From positions 8,888,501-8,952,500 of the forward strand of contig CM073886.1 in NCBI GenBank assembly GCA_037176705.1: a stretch of 64,000 nucleotides of DNA, given 5' to 3'. The notes beneath the pieces were generated by a model. That model saw nothing but the letters and a program-made list of their open reading frames with translations, did no database searches and was not told where the DNA came from. The translations under genes and the position numbers were made by a program. Shown piece after piece: positions 21,346 through 32,964 of this stretch (positions are counted from its first letter, which is position 1; each line of letters opens with the position of its first letter). This DNA comes from Molossus alvarezi. Lineage: Eukaryota > Chordata > Mammalia > Chiroptera > Molossidae.

Positions 21346-21699
21346 TGGGGTCCACCTTCAACCCCCGGGGCCCAGGACGGAGGGTGGGCTTTCGCAAACT
21401 GGAGAGTATGTATCCCATCTAAAGAGAAGCCAAAAATCCAGTTCTATGGAAAAGTCTCCTGATTTTAAATACTGGTCACAAATTTAAAATCTTTTAAAAA
21501 GTGGAGGTGGGGGGCAAATGGAAACATTTCTGAAGGCAGGATCAGGTGCATATATCTTACAGCTTCTGCTTCTAAACAGAGAACAGAGCCGTCTCCGTTC
21601 AAAACAAAAATCTGCCTGTGTTCTCTGACTGTTTGAAAGCTTTGAATTCTCCCACTAGCCAAAGGATATGATGTGGTATCTGACACACTGACAAACTAA

Positions 21700-22075
21700 C
21701 CCAAATATGTAGTCCTACCTCGACTCCTGCTACTTCCTTCTCCTGAACCTCTACATACCATCTCAAACCTGACTGCAAGCCCCTGGGCCTTTGCACGTGC
21801 TGTCCCCCTGCCTGGCATCATTTACGTGCAGTATAATTCACCTTTGTGTACCGTTTTACAATCTTCGACAGACACACACAGTCCTGTACCCACCACCACA
21901 CCCAGAGTACCAAACAGTTTCATCGCCCTCCAGAACCTCGCATGCCCCTTTGTGGCCAGCCCCTCCTCCCACCTCCACAGTCACTGCCGGGTTTTTGTCC
22001 CTAGTTCTCCACAGCCCTGGAGTCGCACTGCAGGCCGCTCGGCCTGGCTGCTTTCACTCTCACCGCGCTGAGACC
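21700..22075. mobile_element. L2-like fragment followed by L1M-like 3' UTR fragment
   Basis: CTGGGCCTTTGCACGTGCTG near 21783 is the L2-like motif (plus strand). From about 21830, AATTCACCTTTGTGTACCG, TACCCACCACCACACCC and GTTTCATCGCCCTCC follow the order of an old L1M 3' region in antisense. Confidence 0.5.
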
Positions 22076-22137
22076 CCTGCGCTGCCCACGGTTCCGCTGA
22101 GCGCTGCTCCGCGGCTCATCACTTGTCCGGTTAAAAG

Positions 22138-22378
22138 GCCCTGGCTGGGTTTTCCCAGCGGTTAGAGCGTCGGCCTGTGTCCCAAAGAGTCACGGGTTCG
22201 ATTCCAGTCAGGACTTGCAGTTCAGCCCCCAGCCCTGGTCGGTGTCATGCGGGAGGCAGCCAGTCGATGTGTCTGTCTCACATCGATGTTTCTTTGTCTT
22301 CTCTCTCTCTCTCCCCCCCTCTTCCCTTCCACTCTATCTGAAGATAAAAAATTATATAAGAAAAAAAAAAAAAAAGGC
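22138..22378 (+). mobile_element. Ves SINE
   Basis: CCCTGGCTGGGTTTTCCCAG, GTTAGAGCGTCGGCCTGTGT, GGGTTCGATTCCAGTCAGGA (A and B boxes), TGCGGGAGGCAGCCAGTCGA, a CT tract, and a 15-A tail ending at 22374. The TGAGGAT tail motif is absent. No long target duplication is evident. Confidence 0.92.
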
Positions 22379-22680
22379 ATCCCCTGCTCCGGCTGTCCAA
22401 ACCAGGACCCTGCCTAAGCCCCATGTCCCATCTGCCCCCAAACACCTCCCACCCGCACTGCTGACCCCTAATTTGGGTCGCTCCCAGTTTGGGAGATCAT
22501 GAAGCCACTCAGATTTACACACAGGTTTTGTGAACGCGTGTGTAATGTCTCGGGTCCACACCTAGGGGTGGGCGTTGGGAGGTCTGTGTAACCTCCCGGG
22601 AAACTGACAGTCGCTCCCTGAGTTAAAAGCTGCACTTACGGTTGTCAGCTCTTGGTCTCTGTCACAGTTTCAAGTTTTTC
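22379..22680. other. Unannotated stretch
   Basis: No recognised feature. Confidence 0.4.
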
Positions 22681-22684
22681 TTTA

Positions 22685-22870
22685 TTTAACTAATTCCCTG
22701 TTCATTATGTTAACAACAGAAGGTATCAGTTTCCCATTATTAACTCCACCTCACATAAGGGGAAACTGAGGCATGGAGCAGTTAACTCTTTGTAAGTTAA
22801 TGGCAGGGCTGGGATCTGAACCCAAACAGCCTAACTCCAGACTCCATGGCCTTACCATCAACCTCTCTTT
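22685..22870 (-). mobile_element. MIR SINE
   Basis: CACATAAGGGGAAACTGAGG, GGCAGGGCTGGGATCTGAAC, ACTCCAGACTCCATGGCCTT is a near full-length MIR in antisense. Confidence 0.85.
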
Positions 22871-23239
22871 CCTCTCCTGACTGCTTTGAGAGCCCCCTCC
22901 AGGCCTGGGCAGCAGGCTGCACCCATACAGAGCCCCCACCAGCCAGCCGCTCCTCGCGTCTGCCTCCCTTCGGGGAGGTGCAACCCTCACCCCCTGTACC
23001 CTCGACGCCCCTCCACGTCAGCGGCATCAGCAGCATCAGCGGCAGAACGAATGGAGGAGCGAGCAAGTGGAGAAGGAATGGCTGAGTCGAACGAAGACAC
23101 CTGGGTCCTCCCACTGTCCAAACACCAGTGTGGCTGAGGATCCAAAAGTTAAACATGGTTCAGTTGCAACCTGAGCCCGCAGCCCCGCCCTCCTCCCACA
23201 GATGCACCGGCTGTCTCCCACCCAGCACGGGGGTGCCGC

Positions 23240-23415
23240 GAGCACTTGAAGCGAGGGCCATTTTTCAAGTGGGCACGGTGATTTTTCCCTTTCCTGTCCA
23301 CTGGCTCGCGATCAGGGCGCAGCGGGATTGGAATGATGGGCTGGCTGCAGGCGCTGCTCCTAAATGATTAGCTGGGCTGGGAAGAGAGCTGCTTACAAAT
23401 GCTGTCTGTCGGCGG
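23240..23415. promoter_or_regulatory. Possible conserved non-coding element
   Basis: Unique-looking mixed-composition block with TTTTTCAAGTGGGCACGG, CTCCTAAATGATTAGCTGG (TAAT/GATTA motifs) and no recognised repeat. Weak call. The flanks 22871-23239 and 23416-24215 hold no recognised feature. Confidence 0.25.
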
Positions 23416-24219
23416 AACGCAGCCCCAGACTCAGACAGGCCTGGAGCAAGCAGACCGGAAAGGGAGGGATTCACGGGTGGGCCTCCCAAGCTCAGGGATC
23501 TGGGGCCTCTCCCGAGCCCCCCTGGTCCCCAGCCCCAGCCCGCAGAAGGTCCTTTTTCACACAAGCAATGTCTGTTGTTGGAGTCGAGCTCCTGATCCCT
23601 CTTCTGCCCACTCCCAAACCAGTGGTGGAACGGACTGAATCTGGTGACTGCGGTTCTTTCCGAGCCAGGAGCTCATTAGTCCTACTAATTCTGAGGCTCA
23701 TCCTGGGCAGGGCTGGGAGCAGGGTCCAGGATGGGTGTCTAGAGGGAAAGCTGAGACTGGCGTTCTCCTGAGAATTTCAAAGAAAAGGGGAGTGAGGAAG
23801 GAGGATGGGAGGGGACAGGGCGGAGGCCAGCCTCAGGCTGACCCTGGGGGAGCTCTGCAGTGGCAATTGTAACTCAGCTGGTTCCACCTTCAGTCAAAGT
23901 GGTGCTCTTCATGCCTCCGCAGCCTGGGTGTGGGGACCATACCTCCCAGGTGGAATAGCTCCTATCCAAACAAGAGCAGTTCTCCAGAGAGGGGACAGCT
24001 GTAGGCCACCAGTGGCAACGCTGGGCAGGCAGTTCAGGCTGGCATGGAGGCTCCACAGAGTGGTCAGGAGCCCAGCTCCTTCCAGATCTTCATTCCACCG
24101 TCCTGGAGATGCTGCCCTCAGCCTCATGGCCCAAGATGGCGGCCCAAGCTCCAGCCAGCGTATCTCCATCCAATATCAAGAATACCAGGGGCTGGAGAAG
24201 GAGAGAAGAAAGGCTTCAC

Positions 24220-24428
24220 CCTTCTTCTTCTTGTTTTTAAATATGTTTTTATTTTTTTAGAGAGAGAGGAAGGGAAAGAGAGATAGAAACATCAATCAGC
24301 TGCCTCTTGCATACTCCCTACTGGGGACCGAGCCTGCAACCCAGGCGTGTGCCCTGACCGGGATAGAACCAGAACCTCTCAGTCCGTGGGACAATGCTCA
24401 GTCCACTGGCTGGGCATTGACCCTTCCT
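24220..24428 (-). mobile_element. Ves-type SINE, second subfamily
   Basis: On the minus strand the element has the tRNA-like head and a GAACCAGAACC B-box region on the plus strand (24367). Its body, on the plus strand, reads ATAGAAACATCAATCAGCTG, CCTCTTGCATACTCCCTACT and GGGGACCGAGCCTGCAACCC. This body differs from the commoner Ves form here and matches copies at 46.5 and 61.9 kb. Flanking ACCCTTC repeats (24218 and 24420) suggest a target duplication. Confidence 0.88.
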
Positions 24429-24649
24429 TTTTAAAGAGACTGCCTGGAAGTCCCACACAGCATGTCCACCCCTTGCTAAAAGGGGCATGAGGAAACATGG
24501 TCTTTATTCCAGGAAGCAAGGTGTAGGACTAAAACTTGGCACTCTGTTACTAACAATGAAAGGAGGAATGGATATTGAGGTAGCACTGCCCCCGAAGCTA
24601 AAAGCACATTTTTACCTTCCAATAAAGTCACCCTTTTAGCGAAGACCTT

Positions 24650-24870
24650 TGTGGTAGTTGCAAAAGTGGCCCCAACACCTCCCACTAAGAGGAGCAGTGT
24701 CCCCACTGCCTGAATCCAGGTGAGCTGTGATTTGCTTTGACCAACAGGCAGTGGGGGGATGCCCTGCGGGTCAGGGTCTGGGCCGTGGACTTTGCAGCTT
24801 CGGCCACACCCATCACCTCTTCACTCCGCAGCCAGCAGCCAGCGTGTGAACGAGCTGGGCCAGGCTGCCC
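24650..24870. mobile_element. LTR-like or old repeat fragment
   Basis: ACCTCCCACTAAGAGGAGCA, CTGTGATTTGCTTTGACCAA resembles an old mammalian LTR-type repeat whose family I cannot name. 24871-25395 is otherwise unannotated. Confidence 0.4.
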
Positions 24871-25399
24871 CGGACGAGCCAGTGCCAGTCCCCAGCCCCC
24901 GTCACAGCCGTCCTCAACCGGGGTCTCAACCGGGCAGCGCCACGTGACCCGCCAGCAAGCACAGCCCCCTGAGCCTGACCCCGCCTCTTCATGAGAAATC
25001 TGGTATTTCAACAGCGTTTTGAATTTTTTCCAAACAGTACACTGTTCCAACAAAACCTTCTCGCAGGCCCTGCTTCATCCTGGGGCCACCAGGGTGGGAC
25101 TTCACCCGAGAAGTCTGGCCTGTGAAGGCGGTTCTCCGGGGAGAACTGCCTTCCTACCTTCCTACCCCGAACTGGGCAGGGTCAGGTCTGAGCTGACAAC
25201 TTGGAAAGGGGGAGGGTGTTCTCCCTGGAAACCCCACACCAACTCCATCCTGCCCCCGCCACACAGAGCTAAAGTAATGGACGAAAGCAGCATGAGAAGG
25301 GTTTAAACCATCGCCCTGAGGTTTAAACAACACCCAGAAAGCAAGAGCCACCATAGCCCACCCACTGCAATCCCAGGATCTTTCTAGAACAAATCCATG

Positions 25400-26040
25400 G
25401 CGTTGCCAGTGTCTGCTCACACCTCTGATGGTTCCCCATTGCCCTCAGGGTAAAGTCAAACACAAGGCCTTAACTTGACCTTAAGGCCCTCCAGGATCCA
25501 GCCCCTTATCTAGCCCCTCCCACACATAAGCCCCTCCCACATAAGCCCCTCCCACACATGCTCCAGGTCCCCAGGCGGTACTTTTCCTTCTCCTCTGGGG
25601 CTTTTTACAAATGTTTTCTCTAATAAACCACAGAACTTACATGCATGTATGCATGAACAATGGACATGGATAACAAAACTGGGGACAGGGCCAGAAGGGA
25701 GGGGGAGGGGGGAGCCAGTGGGAGAAAAAGGAGAAACATTTGTAACAAAAATAAATTAATTAATTAATTTTAAAAAAATGTTTTCTCTACCTGGAACACC
25801 CTCCCCCTACCTTCTTTTCCTACCCAACTTTCCATGGGACTCAGTTCAGGTGCCCTCTCCACCAGAAAGCCCTCCCTGCACACCTGGGGTGCACTGGGGT
25901 CCGTCCTCTGCACGCTCACTGGGTTCTGCTTCACTCCAGCCTTCTCCAAGTCACTGGGTTGTAACCGCCCATCTCCTTGACAGTGTCCTCCAGGGCACAG
26001 CGCCCCAGGGATTGGCACAGAGCAGGCACTCAGTAAGGAA
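25400..26040 (+). mobile_element. L2-like LINE, interrupted by an L1 3' end
   Basis: GGTTCCCCATTGCCCTCAGG, CTTAAGGCCCTCCAGGATCC, then (after the insertion) ACCTGGAACACCCTCCCCCT, CCTCCAGGGCACAGCGCCCC and GCAGGCACTCAGTAAGGAAG follow one L2-type copy in order across the younger insertion at 25623-25775. Confidence 0.7.
25609..25789 (+). mobile_element. Short L1 3' end with perfect 14-bp target duplication
   Basis: AAATGTTTTCTCTA occurs at 25609-25622 and again at 25776-25789. The 153 bp between them read as the end of a bat L1 3' UTR: CATGCATGTATGCATGAACA, CAATGGACATGGATAAC, a G-rich purine run, AAACATTTGTAACAAAAATA and a TAATTAATTAATTTTAAAAA tail. It is a severely 5'-truncated, relatively young insertion into an L2. 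Confidence 0.9.
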
Positions 26041-26131
26041 GGCAGGAGGGAGGTCTGCAAATAGAGTGGACCCCCTCCTACAAACACTTTGGGCTGCAGG
26101 CCTCCATGGCGCTCAGAGTGCCCCTCCAAGA

Positions 26132-26357
26132 ATCAATCAGCTCAGCCTGGCTGGTGTGGCTAAGCAGTTAGAGCGTCGACCCGCGGACCAGAGAGTCTAG
26201 GGTTCGGTTCCCGCTAAGGGCACGTACCTCAGTTGCAGTTTGTCTCTGGCCCCAGTTGGAGTTGTGTGGGTGGCAACCACTCAATGTGTCTCTCTCACAT
26301 TGATGTTTCTCTCTCTCCGTCCAGCTCTATCTGTAAAAAAAAGATCAATCAGCTCAG
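26132..26357 (+). mobile_element. Ves SINE with perfect 14-bp target duplication
   Basis: ATCAATCAGCTCAG flanks the element at 26132-26145 and 26344-26357. The body starts CCTGGCTGGTGTGGCTAAGC and includes GGGTTCGGTTCCCGCTAAGG, GCACGTACCTCAGTTGCAG, CACTCAATGTGTCTCTCTCA and a short A tail. The copy lacks the TGAGGAT tail motif. Confidence 0.95.
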
Positions 26358-26499
26358 ATGGCAGGGCTGCTGTCCCTGAGGAACCTGTGGGGCCAACGCC
26401 CACACTGCACAGGAAGCTCAAACCAGAATCCCGCCCCCAGGTGCCCTGCCCACAGCGGGGTCAGGTGACAGGAGGGGGCAGCAGCGTGGGGAGGATGAC

Positions 26500-26710
26500 A
26501 GAGAAGGTGTTTTTCCTTCTAGGTCTTTGGTCCTATGAATTATTCATCAGGAAATCTGCTTCAGGTGGTGTCTTGGTCTTAATTTTCAATTCCCCTAATG
26601 CTGGCCAATTCTCTGCTAAAACCCTCTCAATTATTAATATTTCTAAAACAACCGTTTGTTTTCCCTGCGTCTCGCAGCAAGCCAAGCCCCTAGCTGGCGA
26701 TTTCGCCCTG
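26500..26710. promoter_or_regulatory. Candidate conserved non-coding element
   Basis: AT-rich unique block with CCTATGAATTATTCATCAGG (a near-palindromic TAATTCAT pair), CTTAATTTTCAATTCCCC, CTCAATTATTAATATTTC. Repeat-free; homeodomain-type motifs. Conservation inferred only. Confidence 0.4.
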
Positions 26711-26924
26711 AGAGTCCCAGAGAGGCCTGGCTTGCTGATGAGGCCCTTCAGGGGGACCGGGGGTCGCCTGGCAGCAGCAGCTGGACGGAGACCATTAGGA
26801 CCGCGTGGACGCAGGTCCTTGAAGGTTTCCCTGGTACCGGGAACTCCCAAGACAAAAGCTACTACAACAAAAGCGGAAACAATTACCATGCATCGGTCTC
26901 TCGTGCGCCACGTGTGAGGCTAAA

Positions 26925-27085
26925 CTTTTACTTGTTTAATTCTAAAACTCTCCAGGGTAAGATTTTTCATTCCCATTTTACAGATGAGGAAGCTGAGGCC
27001 CATGGTTCCACATCTCTCTAAGGTGAAGAACGGGATTTGGGCTCAAGTCTCTAACTTAGTGGCCAGTATGTTTTCCACTTTGACG
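26925..27085 (-). mobile_element. MIR SINE
   Basis: TTCCCATTTTACAGATGAGG, AAGCTGAGGCCCATGG, then GATTTGGGCTCAAGTCTCT: MIR antisense. Confidence 0.85.
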
Positions 27086-27089
27086 CAAA

Positions 27090-28125
27090 GGTGCCACCTG
27101 GGATTTTAGTTGCATACAAGGAAAAACTTTCTGGAAGCAAATTATGTTACTCTCAAAGAGCACGTGAAACAAGCCATCGCTGGAAAGGAGACAGAAGTGA
27201 AATGAAATCCTGGCGGTGGGGCGGCAGAACTGGGCGGACGCTGCAGCCCCTGCCAGAGGCTACTCTCCTTTATTACACAAGCTGGCCTGTCCCAGGTCTT
27301 GGTGGCAGAAGACAAGCTCCATAAAGTGACAAAGGTATCAGTGTGCCACCTTGAACATTCAGACTCAACTATGGGCAAAGGGCATGGTGGTGGTGCTGGG
27401 GTCTGGCCGAACTGGGGACCCAGGCTTCAGAGCCAGACAAGCCTAGGGAACGTCCCCAAGTGAACCACCTCCCAGACAGCCCCAGCTGTGAGATGGGTTG
27501 TGTGCGACACGTCTGAGCTCTTGACCATGTACAAGGCTGGCACACAGTGCGAGACCAAGAAACATCAGCCTCCCTTTTTCTTCCCCAGCTGAGCAAGCGA
27601 CTGACAGTTTTGAAAAAGCAAAGCTTTTTGAAAGAAAAGGGGAAGGAGAGAAAGTAACCGGAGAAAATAACATTGCTTTTTTCAAGGTTCTTTAGTTGCG
27701 AGGGAAAAACAATCCACTCAAGGGCTGAAGCACAAGGAGGAGGTGACAGAGAAAGGGAGTAGCTTATTTTGGACAGAGGGGTCTCTCACTGGACGCAGGG
27801 CACGAGGCGGGGTCCAGCGGAGCTTTGCCCACCCGAGACCACCGCCAGGGCACCGCTGCTTCTCCGGAACCATTGGCCGCTTTTCCTGCCCCTTCCAGCG
27901 CCTGCCGCCCTCTCCCCGCTCTGCGGACTTGCTTTCTGGCTTCTCCGAGGGGAGCCACAGAGCCTGGCTCTCTGGTCTTCAGGCCTTTCGCGTGCTCAGC
28001 ACCTATCAGCAGCTCTTGGGCCTCAGATGCTAATTCTGGTTGGCCCAGCTTCCTGTCAGGTATACGTCCTGGGCCAATCAGAATCACTGAGAATCCTGCA
28101 TCCCCCCCCACCACAACAGCAAGAC
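27090..28125. other. Unannotated stretch
   Basis: No recognised gene or repeat. 27090-27200 is repeat-free and moderately AT-rich; the rest is GC-rich. Confidence 0.4.
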
Positions 28126-28129
28126 TGTG

Positions 28130-28615
28130 CAGCCATGGACACAATCACCGCTGCTAGTGGGTTGGGGGGTGACATGGCACACCCACTTTGGGAAACTATT
28201 GAGCAGTGTATCTGCCAAGGTTAAATACACCCCTGCTCCTTGACCTGGCAACTCTGCTCCTGGATATACACCCAAAGCATACACAAATATGTTCATAGCA
28301 ACCCCAAACTGGAAAAATCCCAATATCCATCCACAGTAAAATGGATGAACTGGGGTATCTTCAGACGATGGACGCGTGCACAGCAGTGAGGAAGGAATGG
28401 ACCGCCACACACAACACAGGTGACCCGCACAGGCAGAACACTGAGCCACACCAAAGTACTCAGTGGTGACAGAGATCAGCAACGGGTTTTCTTTGGGGAG
28501 GCTCAACTGGGAGAGGACACAGGGAGATTTCTGTGATGTCATAAATGCTCTATGAACACTTAAGACTTGTGCCCTTTGCTCTATGTACTAATTAATTCCT
28601 CAACAAAAGAGCCGA
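28130..28615 (+). mobile_element. L1M-type LINE-1 3' end
   Basis: CACCCACTTTGGGAAACTAT, TCCTGGATATACACCCAAAG, ATATGTTCATAGCAACCCCA, CCAATATCCATCCACAG are the L1 ORF2 terminal region in sense, strongly diverged. Confidence 0.8.
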
Positions 28616-29155
28616 TCTGTGTCCCTTCCTGGCTCCTCAGAGGGCTGCGGGCCGTGGGCTCACGTCTCCGCTCTCGCCCCTCACCTGCGTCAGCGGACAC
28701 TGACTGCGGTCTGCTCCTTGCTTCCAAGTGCTCCCTGCTCTTCCCATGGAGCAGCTCCTTCTAATGCATTTTTTATAAAAGAGGTGGATTTCCCTTTGAT
28801 GCAAACACCCTAAGAATAGAGCCCCTGTTCCCACAATTCCTGTTCGGTGGCTGATCTCAGAGCATTGGGACGGATGTCATCGTCATGGAGACACAAAAAC
28901 CCACTCGGGGGCTTCCGGGATCAGGGGCTGCCTTCCGAGGGCAGGACGAGTTCGCTTCTGCAGGGTCTCTCACACCCCCGTGGGATTCATCGTCAAACCG
29001 CATTGGCGCTGCCTTCAAAGTATATCCAGGTCTCCACTCTCACAACGCCCTCTCCCACCCCGGACCGAGCCACCAGCCTCTCTCACCTGACTCACTGCGG
29101 TGGCCTCCTCTGGCCTCCTGGCCCAGGACCCTCCAGCTCCTCCGCGTCCTCAGCA
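28616..29155. other. Unannotated stretch
   Basis: No recognised feature. Confidence 0.4.
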
Positions 29156-29159
29156 CAGC

Positions 29160-29490
29160 GGCCACCTGAGAGTATGTCCCTCCTCAACTTAAAATTCGGC
29201 TTTGGCTCCCACCTCACTCTGACTTTTCTGAACTCATTTCTACTCCCTCCTGCTCATTCGCTGAGCTGTCCCATTTGCCTCACCAGGCACACGCCTGCCT
29301 CAGGGCCTTTGCACTTGCTGTTCTCCCCATCCAGAGAACACTTTCTGCATTCTCACCTCCTTCAGATCACTCAAATATCACCTTCTCAAAGAAGCCCCCG
29401 ACTACCCGACCGAAATCACAGCTCCGCACCAACTCCGTTCTCCCAACCCTGATTTGTTTTTCCCCAATGCGTCATGATTGACATCTGACA
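29160..29490 (+). mobile_element. L2-like LINE fragment
   Basis: GCCTGCCTCAGGGCCTTTGC, ACTTGCTGTTCTCC, then CTCAAATATCACCTTCTCAA: the most typical copy of this segment in the window. Confidence 0.65.
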
Positions 29491-29600
29491 TCTATATCTG
29501 CCTCATCAGTAACTAGAATGCTACGTCATGCTTAGTAGGATAGCTCAACCTCTGTTGATCACATGAAGTAAGCAACGCATGACAGGTGATGCTCAGCCCT

Positions 29601-29995
29601 TGTCTTCGTCAGCTCAGGCTTCCGTAACAAAGTACCACTGTCTGGGCGCTTAAACAACAGAAATTTGTTTTCTCACAGTTCTGGAGGCTGGAAGTCCGAG
29701 CTCAGGGTGCCAGCAGGGTTGGGTTCTAGTGAAAGCTCTTCCTGGCTTGCAGGGGCCACTTTCTCCCTGTGTCCTCGCGTGGGCTCTGCAGGGTGGGAGT
29801 GCATGGTGGTGGGGGAGGAAGGGGCGGCGAGAGACCCCTCTCCCCCTTCTTATAGAGCCACCAATCCTACTGGATTAAGAACCTCACTCTTATGACTTCA
29901 TTTGTTTAATTACCTCCCCAAAGCCCTGTCTCCCAATACAGTCATGGTGGGGTTAGAGCTCACGAATTTTAGGGGGACCAAGTCAGTCCATAGCA
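29601..29995 (-). mobile_element. MLT1-type LTR (ERVL-MaLR)
   Basis: Antisense MLT1: TGTCTTCGTCAGCTCAGGCT, GTTTTCTCACAGTTCTGGAG, CTTCCTGGCTTGCAGGGGCC, CCAATCCTACTGGATTAAGA, ending CAAGTCAGTCCATAGCA. Confidence 0.9.
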
Positions 29996-29999
29996 GTCC

Positions 30000-30095
30000 T
30001 AATCTCTGTTCTCCTCACATTAGCCTTGGGGGTCAGTACTGTCATCCTCATTCTACAGATGAAAAACCCAAGGCTCCGAAGGCCACGTGGCCAGA
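30000..30095 (-). mobile_element. MIR SINE fragment
   Basis: TCATCCTCATTCTACAGATG, AAAAACCCAAGGCTCCGAAG: MIR antisense. Confidence 0.65.
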
Positions 30096-30109
30096 CCGAG
30101 TTCACGCGG

Positions 30110-30300
30110 TTCACAGCCCGCCCGCCGCTCGGGTTCGTGCCGCTGTGCCTGCGCTAGTGACCCCTCCTCTCCAGCTCCGTGGTCCCCTGCTCAGGGAGCC
30201 TTCCCTGCTCTCCCCACACGCAGCGGCCACCCCCTGCCTCTCGGTTACTGCCACTTGTTCCCGTCCTTTCCTCCACTACCATTGACCTTTGACGGTGCCT
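30110..30300 (+). mobile_element. L2-like fragment
   Basis: CTGCTCAGGGAGCCTTCCCT, GCTCTCCCCACACG; short and diverged. Confidence 0.4.
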
Positions 30301-30736
30301 CCTGCCTGCCTGTCCAGGTGCAGGCCAATGACGGAGGCTCAGGAAGGGTGCTGTTTGGAGATGACCTCAGACACTTCTTAAGGGACACTCACAAATGCAG
30401 AGAAAATCGATTTGCCAAATGACCAATTTATCGAGTAATTGATTCACTAAATATTTGTTTCTATTCTATTTATGCAATTTCAGCAACTTTTGTCACAGAA
30501 CAGTTTTGGCAGCCTTGAGGATTTTCCCAAGTCCTGCTGTGGGCGGGGGGGGGGGGGGCTTGCCCTGCACCAGCCCCGCAGGCTTCTGCCCTCAAACAGC
30601 TGCGCCCACAGCCCAGGGCCAGGGCATCGGGAGGGGCTGGCCTCCAGACCAGCACTCGGGCAGCCGGACCATCATGGCACGCCCACAGCCAGAGGGTCAA
30701 GGCCACACCAGACCTGCACTTTAAAGGGCTGCATAG

Positions 30737-31012
30737 CCCTGGCCGGTTTTCTCAGTGGTCAGAGCATCACCTCTCAGACCAAAGGGTCTCAGGTTTTATT
30801 CCGGTCAAGGGCACATACCTGGGTTGCAGGTTTGATCCCTGGCCCCGGTCGGGGTTGTGCAGAGGTAACCAGTCAATGTATCTCTCTCACATCAATGTTT
30901 CTCTCTCTCTCTCTCTCCCCCCTTCCCTCTACTCTCTCTAAAAATATCCTTGGGTGAGGATTAACTCAATAAAATAAAATAAAATAAAATAAAATAAAAT
31001 AAAATAATAATC
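30737..31012 (+). mobile_element. Ves SINE with (AAAAT)n tail
   Basis: CCCTGGCCGGTTTTCTCAGT, CAGGTTTTATTCCGGTCAAG, CTGGCCCCGGTCGGGGTTGT, a CT tract, tail motif ATCCTTGGGTGAGGATT, and then eight or so AAAAT units (30967-31006). The tail has grown into a pentanucleotide microsatellite. Confidence 0.93.
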
Positions 31013-32045
31013 TTCATAAACTAGGTCCAGGACCAGGCTGAGGCCAGTGAGGCATTTGCTCAGGTGTAATATTTAGAGGGCTAAAAAATTCCCTCAAAAA
31101 TCAAGATAAACATTTTAATGCAATATTTCTAAAAATCAAAATTAATGCAAACACCCATGATGAACAAAATAAAAATTTTACGTTAATATAGCGCCAGCGA
31201 TAGTGCTGTGGCCAGCCATACTGAGCAAACTGCAAAAGGAAAAGTCGATACTACTGAGCCTGTCTTTATTTAAAATGTTTGAATGTTGTTCTTCCTGGAT
31301 ACTTTTTGCATTAACTTTGATTTTGTTTTAAATGTTGCATTGAAACATTGCCCATTGGTGCATGCTTCCAGGAAGGGGAAGGGGTGCTCTTTCCCAGTCT
31401 CCCCACTTGGGCTCCCCGAACAGCCCGGCCAGCACCTGCGAGACAACTGTGCGACTGAAAGGTGGAGAGGACACGGAATGGCTAAGCACATGAGGACTGG
31501 GCGGGACACATCTCTGAGTCCCCTGGGTGTTCTCTTTGCCTCAGATATCCCAGACTCGGGCCAAAGAAGCCAGCAGCCCCGAAATGCCATGGGGCACAGA
31601 GCAAATGCCCCAACAAAAGCCGCTTGTCCATGGCCAGAGGAATAGAAAAGGGCAGCCTAACAAGGTGGAAAATGTGTAGAAAAAAACACTCTATGCCCCA
31701 AAGTCCACCGCAGAATGCCAGGCTCTGCCCCACCCGTGCCAGCAAGGCCAAGTGGGGAGCGAGACCCCCCCCTTACCAGGCTGAATGAAGGCACCACCCC
31801 CCTGCAGAGTTGAATTAGAGACTTGATCCCCTCCCCATACCCCACATGTAGAACCTGCAGTCCGTCAAACAGGAGACCCTCGCACTGTCTCCGCCCGGTG
31901 GTAAGGAGGACATCATGCCCATGAGCAGACCTAACTCCAGCTGCTTAGGGGCAGGAGGGAAGAGGCGTGGGTGTAAGTTAGGGGTGGATGGCACCAGGCT
32001 TCGGAAGCTGTTGTAAAGGATCTGGGCACTGTCCTCAGGGCAGTG
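31013..32045. other. Unannotated stretch with an AT-rich part
   Basis: 31020-31370 is AT-rich (for example TTTATTTAAAATGTTTGAAT) and could be an old DNA transposon or retrocopy, but I cannot identify it. 31380-32045 shows no recognised feature. Confidence 0.35.
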
Positions 32046-32049
32046 AAAG

Positions 32050-32402
32050 TGTCTTCGTCTGCTCGAGCTACCGTACGTGTGCCACAGGCTGGGCGGCTGA
32101 GACCACAGAAATGTGTTTTCTCACAGTCCCAGAGGCCAGCAGGGTTGGTATCTGTAGAGACCTCTCTCTTTGGTTTGTAGACGGCCCTTCTCCGCGTCCT
32201 CTACGTCACCCCTCTGTGCACGTCCGCGCCCTCCCCTCCCCTCACCAGGGCAGCAGTCAGACTGGACTGGCACCCACCTCCAGTGATCTCTGTTAACAGA
32301 ACTACCTCTTTAAGACCACATGTCCAAATACAGTCGCATCCTGAAAGACGGGGTTAGGGCTTCAACATGCACGTGGGGGCGGGGCTGCGATTCAGCCATC
32401 GC
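32050..32402 (-). mobile_element. MLT1-type LTR (ERVL-MaLR)
   Basis: Antisense MLT1: TGTCTTCGTCTGCTCGAGCT, AAATGTGTTTTCTCACAGTC, CCAAATACAGTCGCATCCTG, GGGGTTAGGGCTTCAACATG, ending in ATTCAGCCATCGCA. Confidence 0.88.
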
Positions 32403-32409
32403 AGTCATC

Positions 32410-32955
32410 AAAGGGTGGAAGCCTGGGGCTGGTGAGGTTGTTCCTACTGGTCAGCGGGCTGTCCTCTGGGTCAGTGTGGAAACTGGTGGAAGGTAGAGGG
32501 GAGGCAGGGAGACTGATTAGAAGCCTGCCACTGTCACCCAAGTACAGAAGATGGGGGTCCGCACTAAGGCAGAAGAGGAAGTGGAGAGAAATGTACAGAT
32601 CTGATGGGGTCACAGTCAATGCTCCCCTGAAAGCAGACCACAAGGTGAGGACGTGGTTGCAGGTGGTTTATTCGCGAGTGGATCGCAGGAAACACCATGA
32701 TGAGACAGAAAAGAGGGATGACTCAATAAAGGGTGTGTGTAGGAGTAAGTCATCCCTGTGGGCACCTGGAGTTCGAGCCTGCTGGGGACCATCTGAAGAA
32801 CCAAGTAGAACTGCCCCTGGAGACAGAAGTGGCCTCCTGGAGGACGGGGAGCCCGAGAATCTCCCATTGGTTAGAGGAAGCCCCCAGGGGTGTTACAGGT
32901 GTGGGTGGGATGTGCCTCAGCCGAGTGACACTCGCAGGCTGTGGGGCTGAGCTGC
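32410..32955. other. Unannotated stretch
   Basis: No recognised feature. Confidence 0.4.
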
Positions 32956-32964
32956 CTATTAGAA

